Of a stretch of 64,000 nt of DNA, positions 30,192 through 40,107 are shown one piece after another. A program made the translations under genes and the position numbers. The DNA lies in assembly GCA_963169635.1 (NCBI GenBank), contig CAUJDL010000041.1, forward strand, positions 62,001 to 126,000. Direction: 5' to 3'. Numbering within the stretch: position 1 is the first letter of the stretch; every line of letters starts with the position of its first letter. The notes below the pieces were generated by a model. The model saw only the letters and a list, made by a program, of their open reading frames with translations, was not told where the DNA came from and did no database searches. This DNA comes from Bacteroidota bacterium. GTDB lineage: Bacteria > Bacteroidota > Bacteroidia > Chitinophagales > Chitinophagaceae.

Positions 30192-30256
30192 AAGTAAAAA
30201 GTTTTAGTTGATAATATTATCAAATTTAATCATTAACAATAGTATAAACCTAATTT

Positions 30257-31663
30257 TTATTTACCTATTCCATTTCCTTTTTTTCCTTTTATTAAACCCA
30301 TACAGTTTTTGCTTTTACAATTGCATTGAAATGGTTGAGCTGTTTCGTCTAAAAAATGAGCATAGTTAATAGTTAGCTCTTCATTGGCTTTAATATTTTT
30401 TGTAGCAATAACATTTAAACCATTATAAGCTGTATTAGCATGACAACTATGATTTTGTGGTGCCCATTCTGATGGATGCAAACTCCATAAAATATATACT
30501 TCTTTATTTATTGGATAGGCATAATGTTTAAAAACTTCTTTTTCTTTTTTACTCCAATTTTTATCTACAAATTTTTTTGTTACTATACGATGATTGGCTT
30601 CTTCACCTTTAAAAATAATGGTTCCTTTTTTTATTTCTTTAGTTGCATAAATGCCATAACCATTAGTAGCATTGCTTTTTACTACATATTTTTTTTGTTG
30701 TTGAGCATGTCGTTCTATTCCTTCTTTAATAATATGCTGTAAAAATTTTTGCTGACCATAACCATTTAATTTTAAAATATAATCTGCACTACCCTCGTAG
30801 CCATTTGTATAAAATACAGAGCATGTAAAATTAATTTCTAAAAAATAAATTTCATGCTGGCTGTTCATTCTAAAATCTAATCTTGCATAACCTTTACCAT
30901 TAAAGCCTTTAAAAATTTTTGTAGCAGCATTTTTAAGTTTTAAAGAAAGTGATTTATCTTTTACAAGTACATTAGCATCTGTATGTAACTCTGCTGTTTT
31001 TAATGCATATGTTTTATAATGTTTTCCTTCAGGAAAAATATATTCAATAGGCTCTAATGCTGTAATAGTTTTACCATCTTTATTTGCTATTACTAAAACA
31101 GTAAACTCTCTGCCAGATATATATTCTTCTATTAAAACTTCATCAAACTCTTTTAAAATATTGTTTGTTTTTTTACTTAGTTGCTTTTTATTTTTTACTA
31201 AAGAAAAATCATCAACACCAAGACTATCACCTGCTTTAGCAGGTTTTACAAAAAGTGGAAATTTTAACTGACTAATTTCTTTTTCAATATTTGTACAAGC
31301 ATTTATAACTACAAATTTTGGTGTTAAAATATTTTCGCAGTAAGCAACATATTTCATTAAAGTTTTTGGTGGGTCGTATAAAACAGATGTAGGACCTGTA
31401 AAGGGCAAGTTTAATAACTCTAAAGAATAAATAACATCAATACTTGGTACATCCCATTCTAAATATCCCTCACATAAGTTTATATAAATATCAAAATTTT
31501 GTTTGCTTAATAATTTTAATTGTTTATAAGTAGTAAGTTTATTTAAGAAAACAGTTGTTACTTGATGTTTGGGTAATAAAGGAGCTAAATTTCTTGGAGG
31601 GTCGTAGTTTTGATAATCTACATTAGAGGTTGAATAATCTGGTAAAAGCACACATACTTTCAT
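30257..31663 (-). CDS. ATP-grasp (D-Ala-D-Ala-ligase-like) / SET-post-SET methyltransferase fusion protein
   Basis: ATP-grasp: 'FPLFVKPAKAGDSLGVDD', 'VLIEEYISGREFTVLVIA', 'GYARLDFRMNSQHEIYFLEINF'. SET: 'NGYGIYATKEIKKGTIIFKGE', 'NHSCHANTAYNG', 'EELTINYAHF', post-SET 'CNCKSKNCMG'. Confidence 0.9.
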   Translation of the reverse strand: MKVCVLLPDYSTSNVDYQNYDPPRNLAPLLPKHQVTTVFLNKLTTYKQLKLLSKQNFDIYINLCEGYLEWDVPSIDVIYSLELLNLPFTGPTSVLYDPPKTLMKYVAYCENILTPKFVVINACTNIEKEISQLKFPLFVKPAKAGDSLGVDDFSLVKNKKQLSKKTNNILKEFDEVLIEEYISGREFTVLVIANKDGKTITALEPIEYIFPEGKHYKTYALKTAELHTDANVLVKDKSLSLKLKNAATKIFKGFNGKGYARLDFRMNSQHEIYFLEINFTCSVFYTNGYEGSADYILKLNGYGQQKFLQHIIKEGIERHAQQQKKYVVKSNATNGYGIYATKEIKKGTIIFKGEEANHRIVTKKFVDKNWSKKEKEVFKHYAYPINKEVYILWSLHPSEWAPQNHSCHANTAYNGLNVIATKNIKANEELTINYAHFLDETAQPFQCNCKSKNCMGLIKGKKGNGIGK

Positions 31664-31673
31664 AAAAAATGTT

Positions 31674-32792
31674 TTATGCTACTGCTGCTTTTTTTGTAAT
31701 AGATAAGCTGCCAGAATTTTCTATAATTGTATTCATTAATATAGATTGTATAAGCTGTGTAAATGAAACATTACTTGCTCTTAAAATAGCACCAATAGAA
31801 GTATAATTTTCATCTTCGCTTAAGCCACATTGAGCATTTACTTCTAAAACATACATTTGTTGAGTATGTTTATCCATTCTAATATCAACTCTTGTATAGC
31901 TTTTGCCTCTACAAGCTACATAAGCATTCCATGCTAAATTTTTTATTGTATTATGTAACGATACATCTGGAATACGATATTCATAAAAATTTTCTTGATT
32001 AGGCATGGGTGATTCGTTTTCATAAATTTCCCAAAGCCTTTCAAACGATAAAAACTTTTCAGTATCGGGCAATGATGTATGAAAAACTCTTTCTACAGGT
32101 GTATATATAATTGCATTTGATGGATTATCGTAATTGCCAACAATCATTACAGTAAACTCTGCACCATTAATAAAAGATTCTGCAATAATACCATCAGCAG
32201 TTAATTGCCAACCACGATAGCCTTGCATTAAATGCAATACTTCATTATTTAATTCATCAATATTTTTAACTACATTATTTATTCCAACACCCATGCTACC
32301 ACCACTTACAGCAGGTTTTAAAATAATAGGACAACCCAACTCATTAAAAATATTGGCTGATAGTGGTGTGTTATTTACAATAGCTTGCCATTTTGCAGAT
32401 AAAACATTACATTTATCAAAAGCCATTTTCATAGGTATTTTTGATGTAGTAATATTATAAAAATAAGCATCGGCACCAGTAAATAATAACGACTTTTCTG
32501 TTAAATAATTAATGATAGAAATACCTGGTGTATTATTTGTTTCATCGCCATCGCAGAGGTTTAAAATTAATTTTTGTTTTAAAATTTTTGTATTGGCAAT
32601 TTCATCTATCACTGTTTTATAATTATGTAAACTTATAGGTTGCCATTTCCATTCAATATTTAATTCTTTAAAAGTTTGGGTATATTCTGCAATGCTTTGA
32701 GAAAAATCGTAATAGTAGTTAATATTATCGTCTTCTGTTTCAATAAAAGGAGCTAATACCCAAACAAAATAATTATTTAATAAGCTGTGCAT
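31674..32792 (-). CDS. ATP-grasp (D-Ala-D-Ala-ligase-like) carboxylate-amine ligase
   Basis: 'CPIILKPAVSGGSMGVGINN', 'GIIAESFINGAEFTVMIVG', 'YTRVDIRMDKHTQQMYVLEVNAQCGLS'. Confidence 0.88.
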   Translation of the reverse strand: MHSLLNNYFVWVLAPFIETEDDNINYYYDFSQSIAEYTQTFKELNIEWKWQPISLHNYKTVIDEIANTKILKQKLILNLCDGDETNNTPGISIINYLTEKSLLFTGADAYFYNITTSKIPMKMAFDKCNVLSAKWQAIVNNTPLSANIFNELGCPIILKPAVSGGSMGVGINNVVKNIDELNNEVLHLMQGYRGWQLTADGIIAESFINGAEFTVMIVGNYDNPSNAIIYTPVERVFHTSLPDTEKFLSFERLWEIYENESPMPNQENFYEYRIPDVSLHNTIKNLAWNAYVACRGKSYTRVDIRMDKHTQQMYVLEVNAQCGLSEDENYTSIGAILRASNVSFTQLIQSILMNTIIENSGSLSITKKAAVA

Positions 32793-32807
32793 GTTTTGTA
32801 TTTTGGG

Positions 32808-33305
32808 TTAATGATATTGTTGTATCATAGATTGTATAAAAGAAGTTAATCTATACTTGCTTAAAATTTCTTTAGATAAATATTTTGCACCTTGTATTGT
32901 TTTAAGACAATTATCTGCATTACATAAACACTCAAATGGTTGAGAAATATCCCATTCTGTAGCAGGATAAAAAAAGCAAAGTTCATCGCCAACATTTATT
33001 TTTCTAATACAAATAAATTGTAGTTTATCTGTATCAAATAATACATTAGGATTACAGCTATGATTAGTGAGTTGTAAATTAGTAGGAGCAATCATGATGT
33101 GCTCATCTACTCCTTTTTGAATAGTTAAATAAGTGGGAGATTTAAAAATTTCTGCAATGGTAAAATGACAAATAACATCATTTTCATTAAATGCTTTTAA
33201 TGCAAAAAGAGCTTTAGATGAGGTTAAAATATTTTGTCTTGCTTCAGCAAAATCAAATGTATCAATTACTTGATAGTAGGGTTGTGTAATTTGCACTAAT
33301 GGCAT
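32808..33305 (-). CDS. stand-alone SET domain protein with post-SET Cys motif
   Basis: 'NHSCNPNVLFD', 'VGDELCFFYPATEWDISQPFECLCNADNCLKTIQG' (CxCx4C). Confidence 0.87.
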   Translation of the reverse strand: MPLVQITQPYYQVIDTFDFAEARQNILTSSKALFALKAFNENDVICHFTIAEIFKSPTYLTIQKGVDEHIMIAPTNLQLTNHSCNPNVLFDTDKLQFICIRKINVGDELCFFYPATEWDISQPFECLCNADNCLKTIQGAKYLSKEILSKYRLTSFIQSMIQQYH

Positions 33306-33316
33306 ATAAATTTATG

Positions 33317-33375
33317 TTTCCACAAATTAGTGATTGCATCAATGCATAATAACAGCTATTGAGTTAGTGTGGAAA
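33317..33375. repeat. Inverted repeat upstream of the SET/ATP-grasp cassette
   Basis: TTTCCACA (33317-33324) and TGTGGAAA (33368-33375), 43 nt apart. Confidence 0.6.
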
Positions 33376-33398
33376 AATAAGATTGAATTGTTAGCTAC

Positions 33399-35006
33399 TT
33401 ATAAAACAATATTTTGCAATAAAGAGCTTTTATTAGGATAGTCAGTATTAAAATGTAAGCCTCTACTTTCTTTTCTAAACTCTGCAGCTTTTACAATAAG
33501 ATAACCTGTTGTTATAAGATTTCTTAACTCACATAGCTGAGGAGATACTTTAGTAGAACGATATAATTGCTCTGTTTCTTCAAACAATAAATCTAATCGT
33601 TTCATAGCTCTTGCCAAACGTACATTTGTTCTTACAATACCTACATAATCGCTCATTATTTGTTGAAGTTCTTTAAAACTTTGTGTAATTAAAATCATTT
33701 CTTTGGGTTCTGTAGTTCCTTTTGTGTTCCAATCTGGTATAGTAATATTGTCAATATTTTTTTGTAAAGTTTGATAATGATTACTAACATGTAAAAAAGC
33801 TCTATGGGCAAAAACCATTGCTTCTAATAAGCTATTACTTGCTAAACGATTAGCACCATGTAAACCTGTACTTGCACATTCGCCACATGCATATAAATTT
33901 TGAATAGAGGTACAAGCATTTTCATCTGTTTTAATTCCACCACAACTATAATGTGCAGCTGGTGCAACAGGAATTAGATGTTGAATAACATCTATACCAA
34001 TACTTAAACATTTTTCATAAATGTTTGGAAAGTGATGAATAAATTTTTCTTTTTCAAAATGGCGACAGTCTAAATAAACATATTCTGTACCTGTACGCTT
34101 CATTTCGCTATCAATAGCTCTGGCAACAATATCTCTTGGTGCAAGGTCTTTTCTGCTATCATATTTTTCCATAAAAGCCTCACCATGTTTATTGCGTAAA
34201 ATACCACCATCGCCACGAACAGCTTCTGTAATAAGAAAAGAAGGAGATACTCCAGGTTCGTATAATGCTGTTGGATGAAATTGTATAAACTCCATATTTT
34301 CTATTCGTCCTTTTGCACGATAAACCATTGCAATGCCATCGCCTGTTGCAATTTTAGGATTGGTTGTTGCTCTGTATGTTTGACCACAACCTCCTGTAGC
34401 TAATAATGTAATATTGCTAGTAATTTTTTCTACTTCATTAGTATTAAGGTTTAATACATATACACCATAGCAGGTAATATTTAAAGTAGATTTTGTAACC
34501 AAAAAGCCTAAATGATGTTGTGTAATAATATCTAAAACAAAACAATGATGAATGATAGAAATATTTTTTGTTTTAGCTACTGTTTGTAATAATGCTCTTT
34601 CAATTTCATTGCCTGTAACATCTTTATGATGCAGAATTCTAAATTCGCTATGACCTCCTTCTTTACCTAAAGCATAAGCACCTTTTTCGTCTTTATCAAA
34701 CCGAGTACCATATTCAATAATTTCTTTAATTCTATCTGGTCCTTCTTTAACTACAATTTCTACTACATTTTTATTACACAAACCATCACCAGCAATTAAT
34801 GTATCTTCAATATGTTTTTCAAAACTGTCTTTAGCTTCGTTCCAAACACCAGCTACACCACCCTGTGCATATTTAGTATTAGTTTCTTCGGCTGTATTAG
34901 TTTTAGTAATTACAGTAACTTTTTTATCAGGAAATTGATTAGCTACTTTTAAAGCATAAGTTAATCCAGCAATACCACTACCAATTACTAAAAAATCTGT
35001 TTGCAT
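33399..35006 (-). CDS. nadB: L-aspartate oxidase
   Basis: 'DFLVIGSGIAGLTYALKVA', 'NTKYAQGGVAGVW', 'EFIQFHPTALY', 'HYSCGGIKTDENACTSIQNLYACGECASTGLHGANRLASNSLLEA'. Confidence 0.95.
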   Translation of the reverse strand: MQTDFLVIGSGIAGLTYALKVANQFPDKKVTVITKTNTAEETNTKYAQGGVAGVWNEAKDSFEKHIEDTLIAGDGLCNKNVVEIVVKEGPDRIKEIIEYGTRFDKDEKGAYALGKEGGHSEFRILHHKDVTGNEIERALLQTVAKTKNISIIHHCFVLDIITQHHLGFLVTKSTLNITCYGVYVLNLNTNEVEKITSNITLLATGGCGQTYRATTNPKIATGDGIAMVYRAKGRIENMEFIQFHPTALYEPGVSPSFLITEAVRGDGGILRNKHGEAFMEKYDSRKDLAPRDIVARAIDSEMKRTGTEYVYLDCRHFEKEKFIHHFPNIYEKCLSIGIDVIQHLIPVAPAAHYSCGGIKTDENACTSIQNLYACGECASTGLHGANRLASNSLLEAMVFAHRAFLHVSNHYQTLQKNIDNITIPDWNTKGTTEPKEMILITQSFKELQQIMSDYVGIVRTNVRLARAMKRLDLLFEETEQLYRSTKVSPQLCELRNLITTGYLIVKAAEFRKESRGLHFNTDYPNKSSLLQNIVL

Positions 35007-35092
35007 AATGAATAATTAAAGACAACAAAAATAATTATTTGTAAATGAAAAGGCTTTTATAAATTAAGAAGTCATATAGTAATGGTGCAAAT

Positions 35093-35122
35093 AAAAAAGG
35101 CTGCTATTTAGCAGCCTTTTTT
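35093..35122. terminator. Intrinsic terminator after the T9SS-sorted protein gene
   Basis: AAAAAAGGCTGCTATTTAGCAGCCTTTTTT. Confidence 0.85.
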
Positions 35123-35139
35123 AAAGATAAGTATTTAAA

Positions 35140-36303
35140 CTATTGTTTAATAAATTGTACTGAACTTCTATTGCCATTATTATTAAATACAGCAATATAA
35201 TTACCACTTAAAAGTTTGCTAACATCTACAGTTGTTTGTGTAGCACCATCTTTTACATTAATATTTAAAACGCTTCTACCATCTAAAGTAGTAATTCTTA
35301 AAAATGCATTATCAGTTGCTTTTTCATGAGATAAAGTAGCAACATTTCTTACAGGGTTAGGATATACATCTAACTTAACAGTTTGTTTACCATTTAAACT
35401 TACTATTTTGCTGTATTTATAAGAACCATCTTTATCAATCATTTTTAAACGATAGTAAACAATACCATTAAAATCGTTAGTATAGCTATAGTTATTTACT
35501 TTATTGTTATTAGCAGCTACAAAACCTATTTTATTAAATTCTGTACCATTAGTACTTTTTTCAATTTCAAAACCAGCAACATTTACTTCATCTGTAGTTG
35601 CCCAGTTTAATTGAGCTTTATTATTAATTGCAGAAGCAGTAAATGAGTTAAGTGTTAAAGGAGCTATAGCAATACCACCAATATAAACATTATCTATTCT
35701 TGAAGTACCTGTAGAAGCAATTGCACTTCCATTAATTGCAGTACTACCTGTATTTAAAGTAAATCTAATATAAATAAAAGGTTGATCATTTAAAGCTGTT
35801 ATACTACTTAAGTCTAAAGTACGTGTAGAAACAGGTTTATAAGTTCCAGCACTCCATGAATCATTAGCAATATCATAAGGACCACCAGGTGCATCTGTAA
35901 AAGAAGCACCATCTGTACTATATTGTACTTTAAAAGTTTTTGGACCAGTATTACTACCCATTTGATCCCAAACTAAAGTAATAGAATTATAACCGGTAGT
36001 GCTAACTTTAAATTGCCAATAATCATCTGCAGCCCAACCATTACCACTTGCACTATTGCTAGAACCATTGCCTGCAGGTGTGCTCCATGTAGATGTAGCA
36101 GCTGCATGTAATGCAGAAAATACTGAACCAGTAACTAAAGCACCAGAATCTGCAACTACATCACCAGTAGATACTGTAAAAGAAGTTCCTGCAGCTGCTG
36201 AAAAATCTAATGCTTCAAAGTTCCAACGTGCAATAACAGTTTGTGCATTGATGCCTGTATATAAAATACAAGAAAGAAAGAAAAGGGTAAATAATTTTTT
36301 CAT
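35140..36303 (-). CDS. secreted protein with type IX secretion (type A) C-terminal sorting domain
   Basis: Signal peptide; 'INNKAQLNWATTDEVNVAGFEIEKSTNGTEF'; CTD 'LDVYPNPVRNVATLS...DVSKLLSGNYIAVFNNNGNRSSVQFIKQ'. Confidence 0.92.
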   Translation of the reverse strand: MKKLFTLFFLSCILYTGINAQTVIARWNFEALDFSAAAGTSFTVSTGDVVADSGALVTGSVFSALHAAATSTWSTPAGNGSSNSASGNGWAADDYWQFKVSTTGYNSITLVWDQMGSNTGPKTFKVQYSTDGASFTDAPGGPYDIANDSWSAGTYKPVSTRTLDLSSITALNDQPFIYIRFTLNTGSTAINGSAIASTGTSRIDNVYIGGIAIAPLTLNSFTASAINNKAQLNWATTDEVNVAGFEIEKSTNGTEFNKIGFVAANNNKVNNYSYTNDFNGIVYYRLKMIDKDGSYKYSKIVSLNGKQTVKLDVYPNPVRNVATLSHEKATDNAFLRITTLDGRSVLNINVKDGATQTTVDVSKLLSGNYIAVFNNNGNRSSVQFIKQ

Positions 36304-36433
36304 ATTTTAATAGTTTAAGTTTTGCAAAATAAGAATTTTTTACATATTCAGCAGATTATTTTTGAGTAAATTTAATATACAATTAATATTGAAAGACTTC
36401 AATTCTTATCTTCATAGCTTTAAATACTTATAA

Positions 36434-38911
36434 ATGAGGCTTGTATTAAATATATTTATTTTTTTATTGCTCTTATCTTCTTCTGCAATTTATGCTCAAA
36501 AAACTGCTACTTTAACAGGCAAAGTGGTAGATGAAGACCACAAACCTCTTACCAACGTTAGTATTGAATTATTAGGAAAAAAGCAAGGTACTATTACAAA
36601 CGATACTGGGTTTTTTAAAATAATTATTCCCTCCAATAAAGTAGTAAGTTTAATTTTTTCATATACAGGCTATGTGCCTATTCAAAAAAATATCATACTA
36701 AATACAAATGAAATTGAGTTTATTACTATTCGTTTAAAAAAAGATACGTCTAAACTAAAAGAGGTAGAAGTAAAAGATAATAGAAGAAGAAGAGAAAGTG
36801 GCTCTGTACAAATAGATCCTTCAAAAGCAGGTGTTAATCCTTCGCCAATACAAGGTATAGAGCAGTTAATAAAAATTTTTGTTGGTAGTAATAATGAACT
36901 TACATCACAATACTCTGTACGTGGTGGTAGTTACGATGAAAATTTAATTTATGTAAATGATTTTGAAGTTTTTCGTCCTTATTTAATTCGTAATGGACAA
37001 CAAGAAGGTTTAAGTTTTATAAATCCAGAATTAACCAATAGTGTTAAGTTTTATAATGGAGGATTTCAATCAAAATATGGCGATAAAATGAGTAGTGTTT
37101 TAGATATTACTTATAAAAAACCTAAAAAATTTGGTGGCTCTACTTATATAGGATTGTTAGAGCAAGGCTTTCATTTAGAAGGAACTACAGCAAAAAATAA
37201 ATTTACTTATTTAATAGGTGTAAGAAATAGAAGTAACAGAAATTTATTAAGTAGTCAGGAAACTAAAGGAAATTATATTCCATCATCATCAGATGTTCAA
37301 GCTCTTTTAAATTATAAACTAAATAGTAAATGGGAGGTAGAATTATTTGGCAACTTATCTGCAACGAAATTTACTTTAGTACCAGAAGAAAGTAAATTAT
37401 CCAGCTCTGTATTCTCTCCTTTTTATACAGCAAATTTTGGGTTAGATATTTATTTTGATGGAAAAGAAAAAGATGCATATACAACAAATTTTATAGGTGT
37501 ATCAACTACTTATCAACCTAATAAAAACCTTAGATTAAAATGGATGTTAAGTCGTTTTAATAACAACGAAAAAGAAAATATAGATATTACAGGAGCTTAT
37601 CTTTTTGGCGATAGAGATTTTGATAAAGGCAGTAGTACTTATGGTTTAATCAGCAATCCTTTAGGTGCAGGATTATTTCAAAACTATGCAAGAAACAATT
37701 TAAATATTACAGTTTGGGATGCAGGACATAAAGGAAGCTTAAACAAAGGAAATCATTTTATACAATGGGGTGGTAACATACAAAAACAATATATAGATGA
37801 TAAACTAAATGAATGGGAATATACTGATAGTGCAGGTTATGCACTGCCTTATACATTAACAAGCTTACAACTAAATAAAGTATTAAAAGGTGCTACAAGA
37901 TTAAATGTTACAAGAATTAGTGGTTATATACAAGACAATATTCAATTTAAAAATAATACAGATTTTACTTTACAAGCTGGCTTACGTTTTAATTATAACG
38001 ATTTAAATAAAGAGTTTTTTCTTTCACCAAGAGTTAGCTTTTCTTTTATACCACAAAGCAAAAAAGATTTAGTAGTTAAAGGTGCTGTTGGCATGTATTA
38101 TCAACCACCATTTTATAGAGAGTTAAGAAGGTATGATGGCAGTTTAAATACAAATTTAAAAGCACAAAAAAGTTGGCAAGTGAGTGCAGGGTTAGATTAT
38201 AATTTTACTATGTTTCAACGACCTGCAAGAATTACAACTGAAGCATATTATAAAAATTTATGGAATGTAGTACCTTACGATATTGATAATGTAAGACTAA
38301 GATATTTTGGCGAAAACGAAGCCAAAGCTTATGCTGTAGGTATTGAAACAAGGCTTTATGGCGAACTTGTAAAAGATGCAGAAAGTTGGATAAGCTTTGG
38401 TATTATGAATACAAAAGAAAATTTAAATAATGATACCTACTATCAATACACTTTAGATAATAACAACAAACCAATTGATAGCTCTTTAGTAAATGTAGGA
38501 TGGTTAAGAAGACCAACTGATAGACTGATAACTTTTGGTATGTTTTTTCAAGATTATTTAAGTACCAATAAGCATATAAAATTTTATATGAATACTTTGT
38601 ATGGTAGTAATTTGCCTTACAATATTCCTGGAAGTATTAAATATAGAAATGCTTTAATTATAGAGCCTTATATACGTGTAGATATTGGTTTAAGTGCATT
38701 ACTATTACAACCAGAAAAACAGAATAGAAGAAGCTATAGCCCCTTTAGAAATTTTGAAAGTATTTGGGCTAGCTTAGAAATTTTTAATTTAATAGACAGA
38801 CCTAATACAATTAGTTACTTACTAATAAAAGATTTTCAAAACAACACATTTGCAATGCCTAACAGGCTTACACCAAGACTAATAAATTTAAAAATTGTAG
38901 CTAAATGGTAA
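36434..38911 (+). CDS. TonB-dependent receptor with carboxypeptidase-like regulatory domain
   Basis: 'TLTGKVVDEDHKPLTNVSIELLGKKQGTITNDTGFF', plug 'NELTSQYSVRGGSYDENLIYVNDFEVFRPYLIRNGQQEGLSFINPELTNSVKFYNGGFQSKYGDKMSSVLDI'. Confidence 0.92.
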   Translation: MRLVLNIFIFLLLLSSSAIYAQKTATLTGKVVDEDHKPLTNVSIELLGKKQGTITNDTGFFKIIIPSNKVVSLIFSYTGYVPIQKNIILNTNEIEFITIRLKKDTSKLKEVEVKDNRRRRESGSVQIDPSKAGVNPSPIQGIEQLIKIFVGSNNELTSQYSVRGGSYDENLIYVNDFEVFRPYLIRNGQQEGLSFINPELTNSVKFYNGGFQSKYGDKMSSVLDITYKKPKKFGGSTYIGLLEQGFHLEGTTAKNKFTYLIGVRNRSNRNLLSSQETKGNYIPSSSDVQALLNYKLNSKWEVELFGNLSATKFTLVPEESKLSSSVFSPFYTANFGLDIYFDGKEKDAYTTNFIGVSTTYQPNKNLRLKWMLSRFNNNEKENIDITGAYLFGDRDFDKGSSTYGLISNPLGAGLFQNYARNNLNITVWDAGHKGSLNKGNHFIQWGGNIQKQYIDDKLNEWEYTDSAGYALPYTLTSLQLNKVLKGATRLNVTRISGYIQDNIQFKNNTDFTLQAGLRFNYNDLNKEFFLSPRVSFSFIPQSKKDLVVKGAVGMYYQPPFYRELRRYDGSLNTNLKAQKSWQVSAGLDYNFTMFQRPARITTEAYYKNLWNVVPYDIDNVRLRYFGENEAKAYAVGIETRLYGELVKDAESWISFGIMNTKENLNNDTYYQYTLDNNNKPIDSSLVNVGWLRRPTDRLITFGMFFQDYLSTNKHIKFYMNTLYGSNLPYNIPGSIKYRNALIIEPYIRVDIGLSALLLQPEKQNRRSYSPFRNFESIWASLEIFNLIDRPNTISYLLIKDFQNNTFAMPNRLTPRLINLKIVAKW

Positions 38912-38915
38912 GGGT

Positions 38916-40055
38916 TTATAAATAACTTAGCCACCAATCTTTTCTACGTTGTTTTAACTGCATAAACCAATAACAAGGATAATACAATGCAGCAACAATA
39001 AATATCCATGCTATATATACAGTAGATAAATTAGTACCCCAGGTAAATGTTTCTTTTTTAAATATTGTTTGCATAATATACAATCCTATTAATGAAGAAG
39101 CATGAATTAAAAAGAGATGTAGTATATAATAGAAGAAAGGTACTTTGCCATAAACCTTAATTATTTGTGTAGCTTTATTTTGTACATTTTCTAATAATGC
39201 TAAAGCAATAAAAGCAATACCCAGTGTCATTAATAAAAATAATAATGATGGAGGATATTTGGTACAATTGATGAAAGATAAAAATGTTTTAATATCACTA
39301 TCTTGTTTAATCCAAATATTTAAATCGCCATAAACATTATTATATCTAATTAAAACAAAAAATAACAAACAAGTAATTCCTAAAACATACATTATTTTTT
39401 TACGAGCATCAACTGTTAATTTATATAATGTACCAAACCAAAAGCCAACAGCCATTACACCTAACCAAGGAATTAAAGGATATAATGTACCAATATATTT
39501 TTCATTTGCATATTCAAAAAATTGTTGTTCGTGCAAAACAGCCCAAACAAATTTTAAGTTGCCAAAACTTTCTGCATGTATATTATCAAAAGCATTATGG
39601 CTTATTATCATTATTAAACCTATTAAGCCAATATAAATTGGTGGTAAGAAAATTAATAATGCTAAAAAAATCATACTACAACCAATAGCCCAAATAACTT
39701 GTAAGCCAATAAATGAAAATGTAATATCAAAACTCCAAGCAAAGCCTATAACAAATATTTCTATAAATATTAACCATATACCTCTGGTAAATAAAAATTG
39801 GGCAGCTTGTTTTTTGGTTTTTCCTTTTTGTAAAAATAAGTAAGCACTAGTACCAGCAAGAAACACAAAAATTGGGGCACAGAAATGAGTAATCCATCTT
39901 GTAAAAAATAATGCTGTATTGGTTTTTGTTAAGTCTAATGGGTCGTAAGAAATTGTATTAAAAAAGTCTCTTGTATGGTCTAAGGCCATTATAATCATTA
40001 CAATGCCACGAAGTATATCAATAGATTGTATTCTTGATGATGTGGATGGCTGCAT
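38916..40055 (-). CDS. DUF1624 / heparan-alpha-glucosaminide N-acetyltransferase-like membrane protein
   Basis: 'RIQSIDILRGIVMIIMALDHTRDFFN' plus many TM segments. Confidence 0.85.
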   Translation of the reverse strand: MQPSTSSRIQSIDILRGIVMIIMALDHTRDFFNTISYDPLDLTKTNTALFFTRWITHFCAPIFVFLAGTSAYLFLQKGKTKKQAAQFLFTRGIWLIFIEIFVIGFAWSFDITFSFIGLQVIWAIGCSMIFLALLIFLPPIYIGLIGLIMIISHNAFDNIHAESFGNLKFVWAVLHEQQFFEYANEKYIGTLYPLIPWLGVMAVGFWFGTLYKLTVDARKKIMYVLGITCLLFFVLIRYNNVYGDLNIWIKQDSDIKTFLSFINCTKYPPSLLFLLMTLGIAFIALALLENVQNKATQIIKVYGKVPFFYYILHLFLIHASSLIGLYIMQTIFKKETFTWGTNLSTVYIAWIFIVAALYYPCYWFMQLKQRRKDWWLSYL

Positions 40056-40107
40056 TTGCTAAAATTAATCATACTTAAAAATTTTAGCCAAATAATTTTA
40101 TCAATGG

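Noticed and set aside
30257-32792. Calling both ATP-grasp genes ddl (D-Ala-D-Ala ligase) for cell-wall synthesis
   Set aside because: The segment after the Mg-binding E-x-N differs from Ddl, and the genes are linked/fused to SET domains; only the superfamily can be supported.
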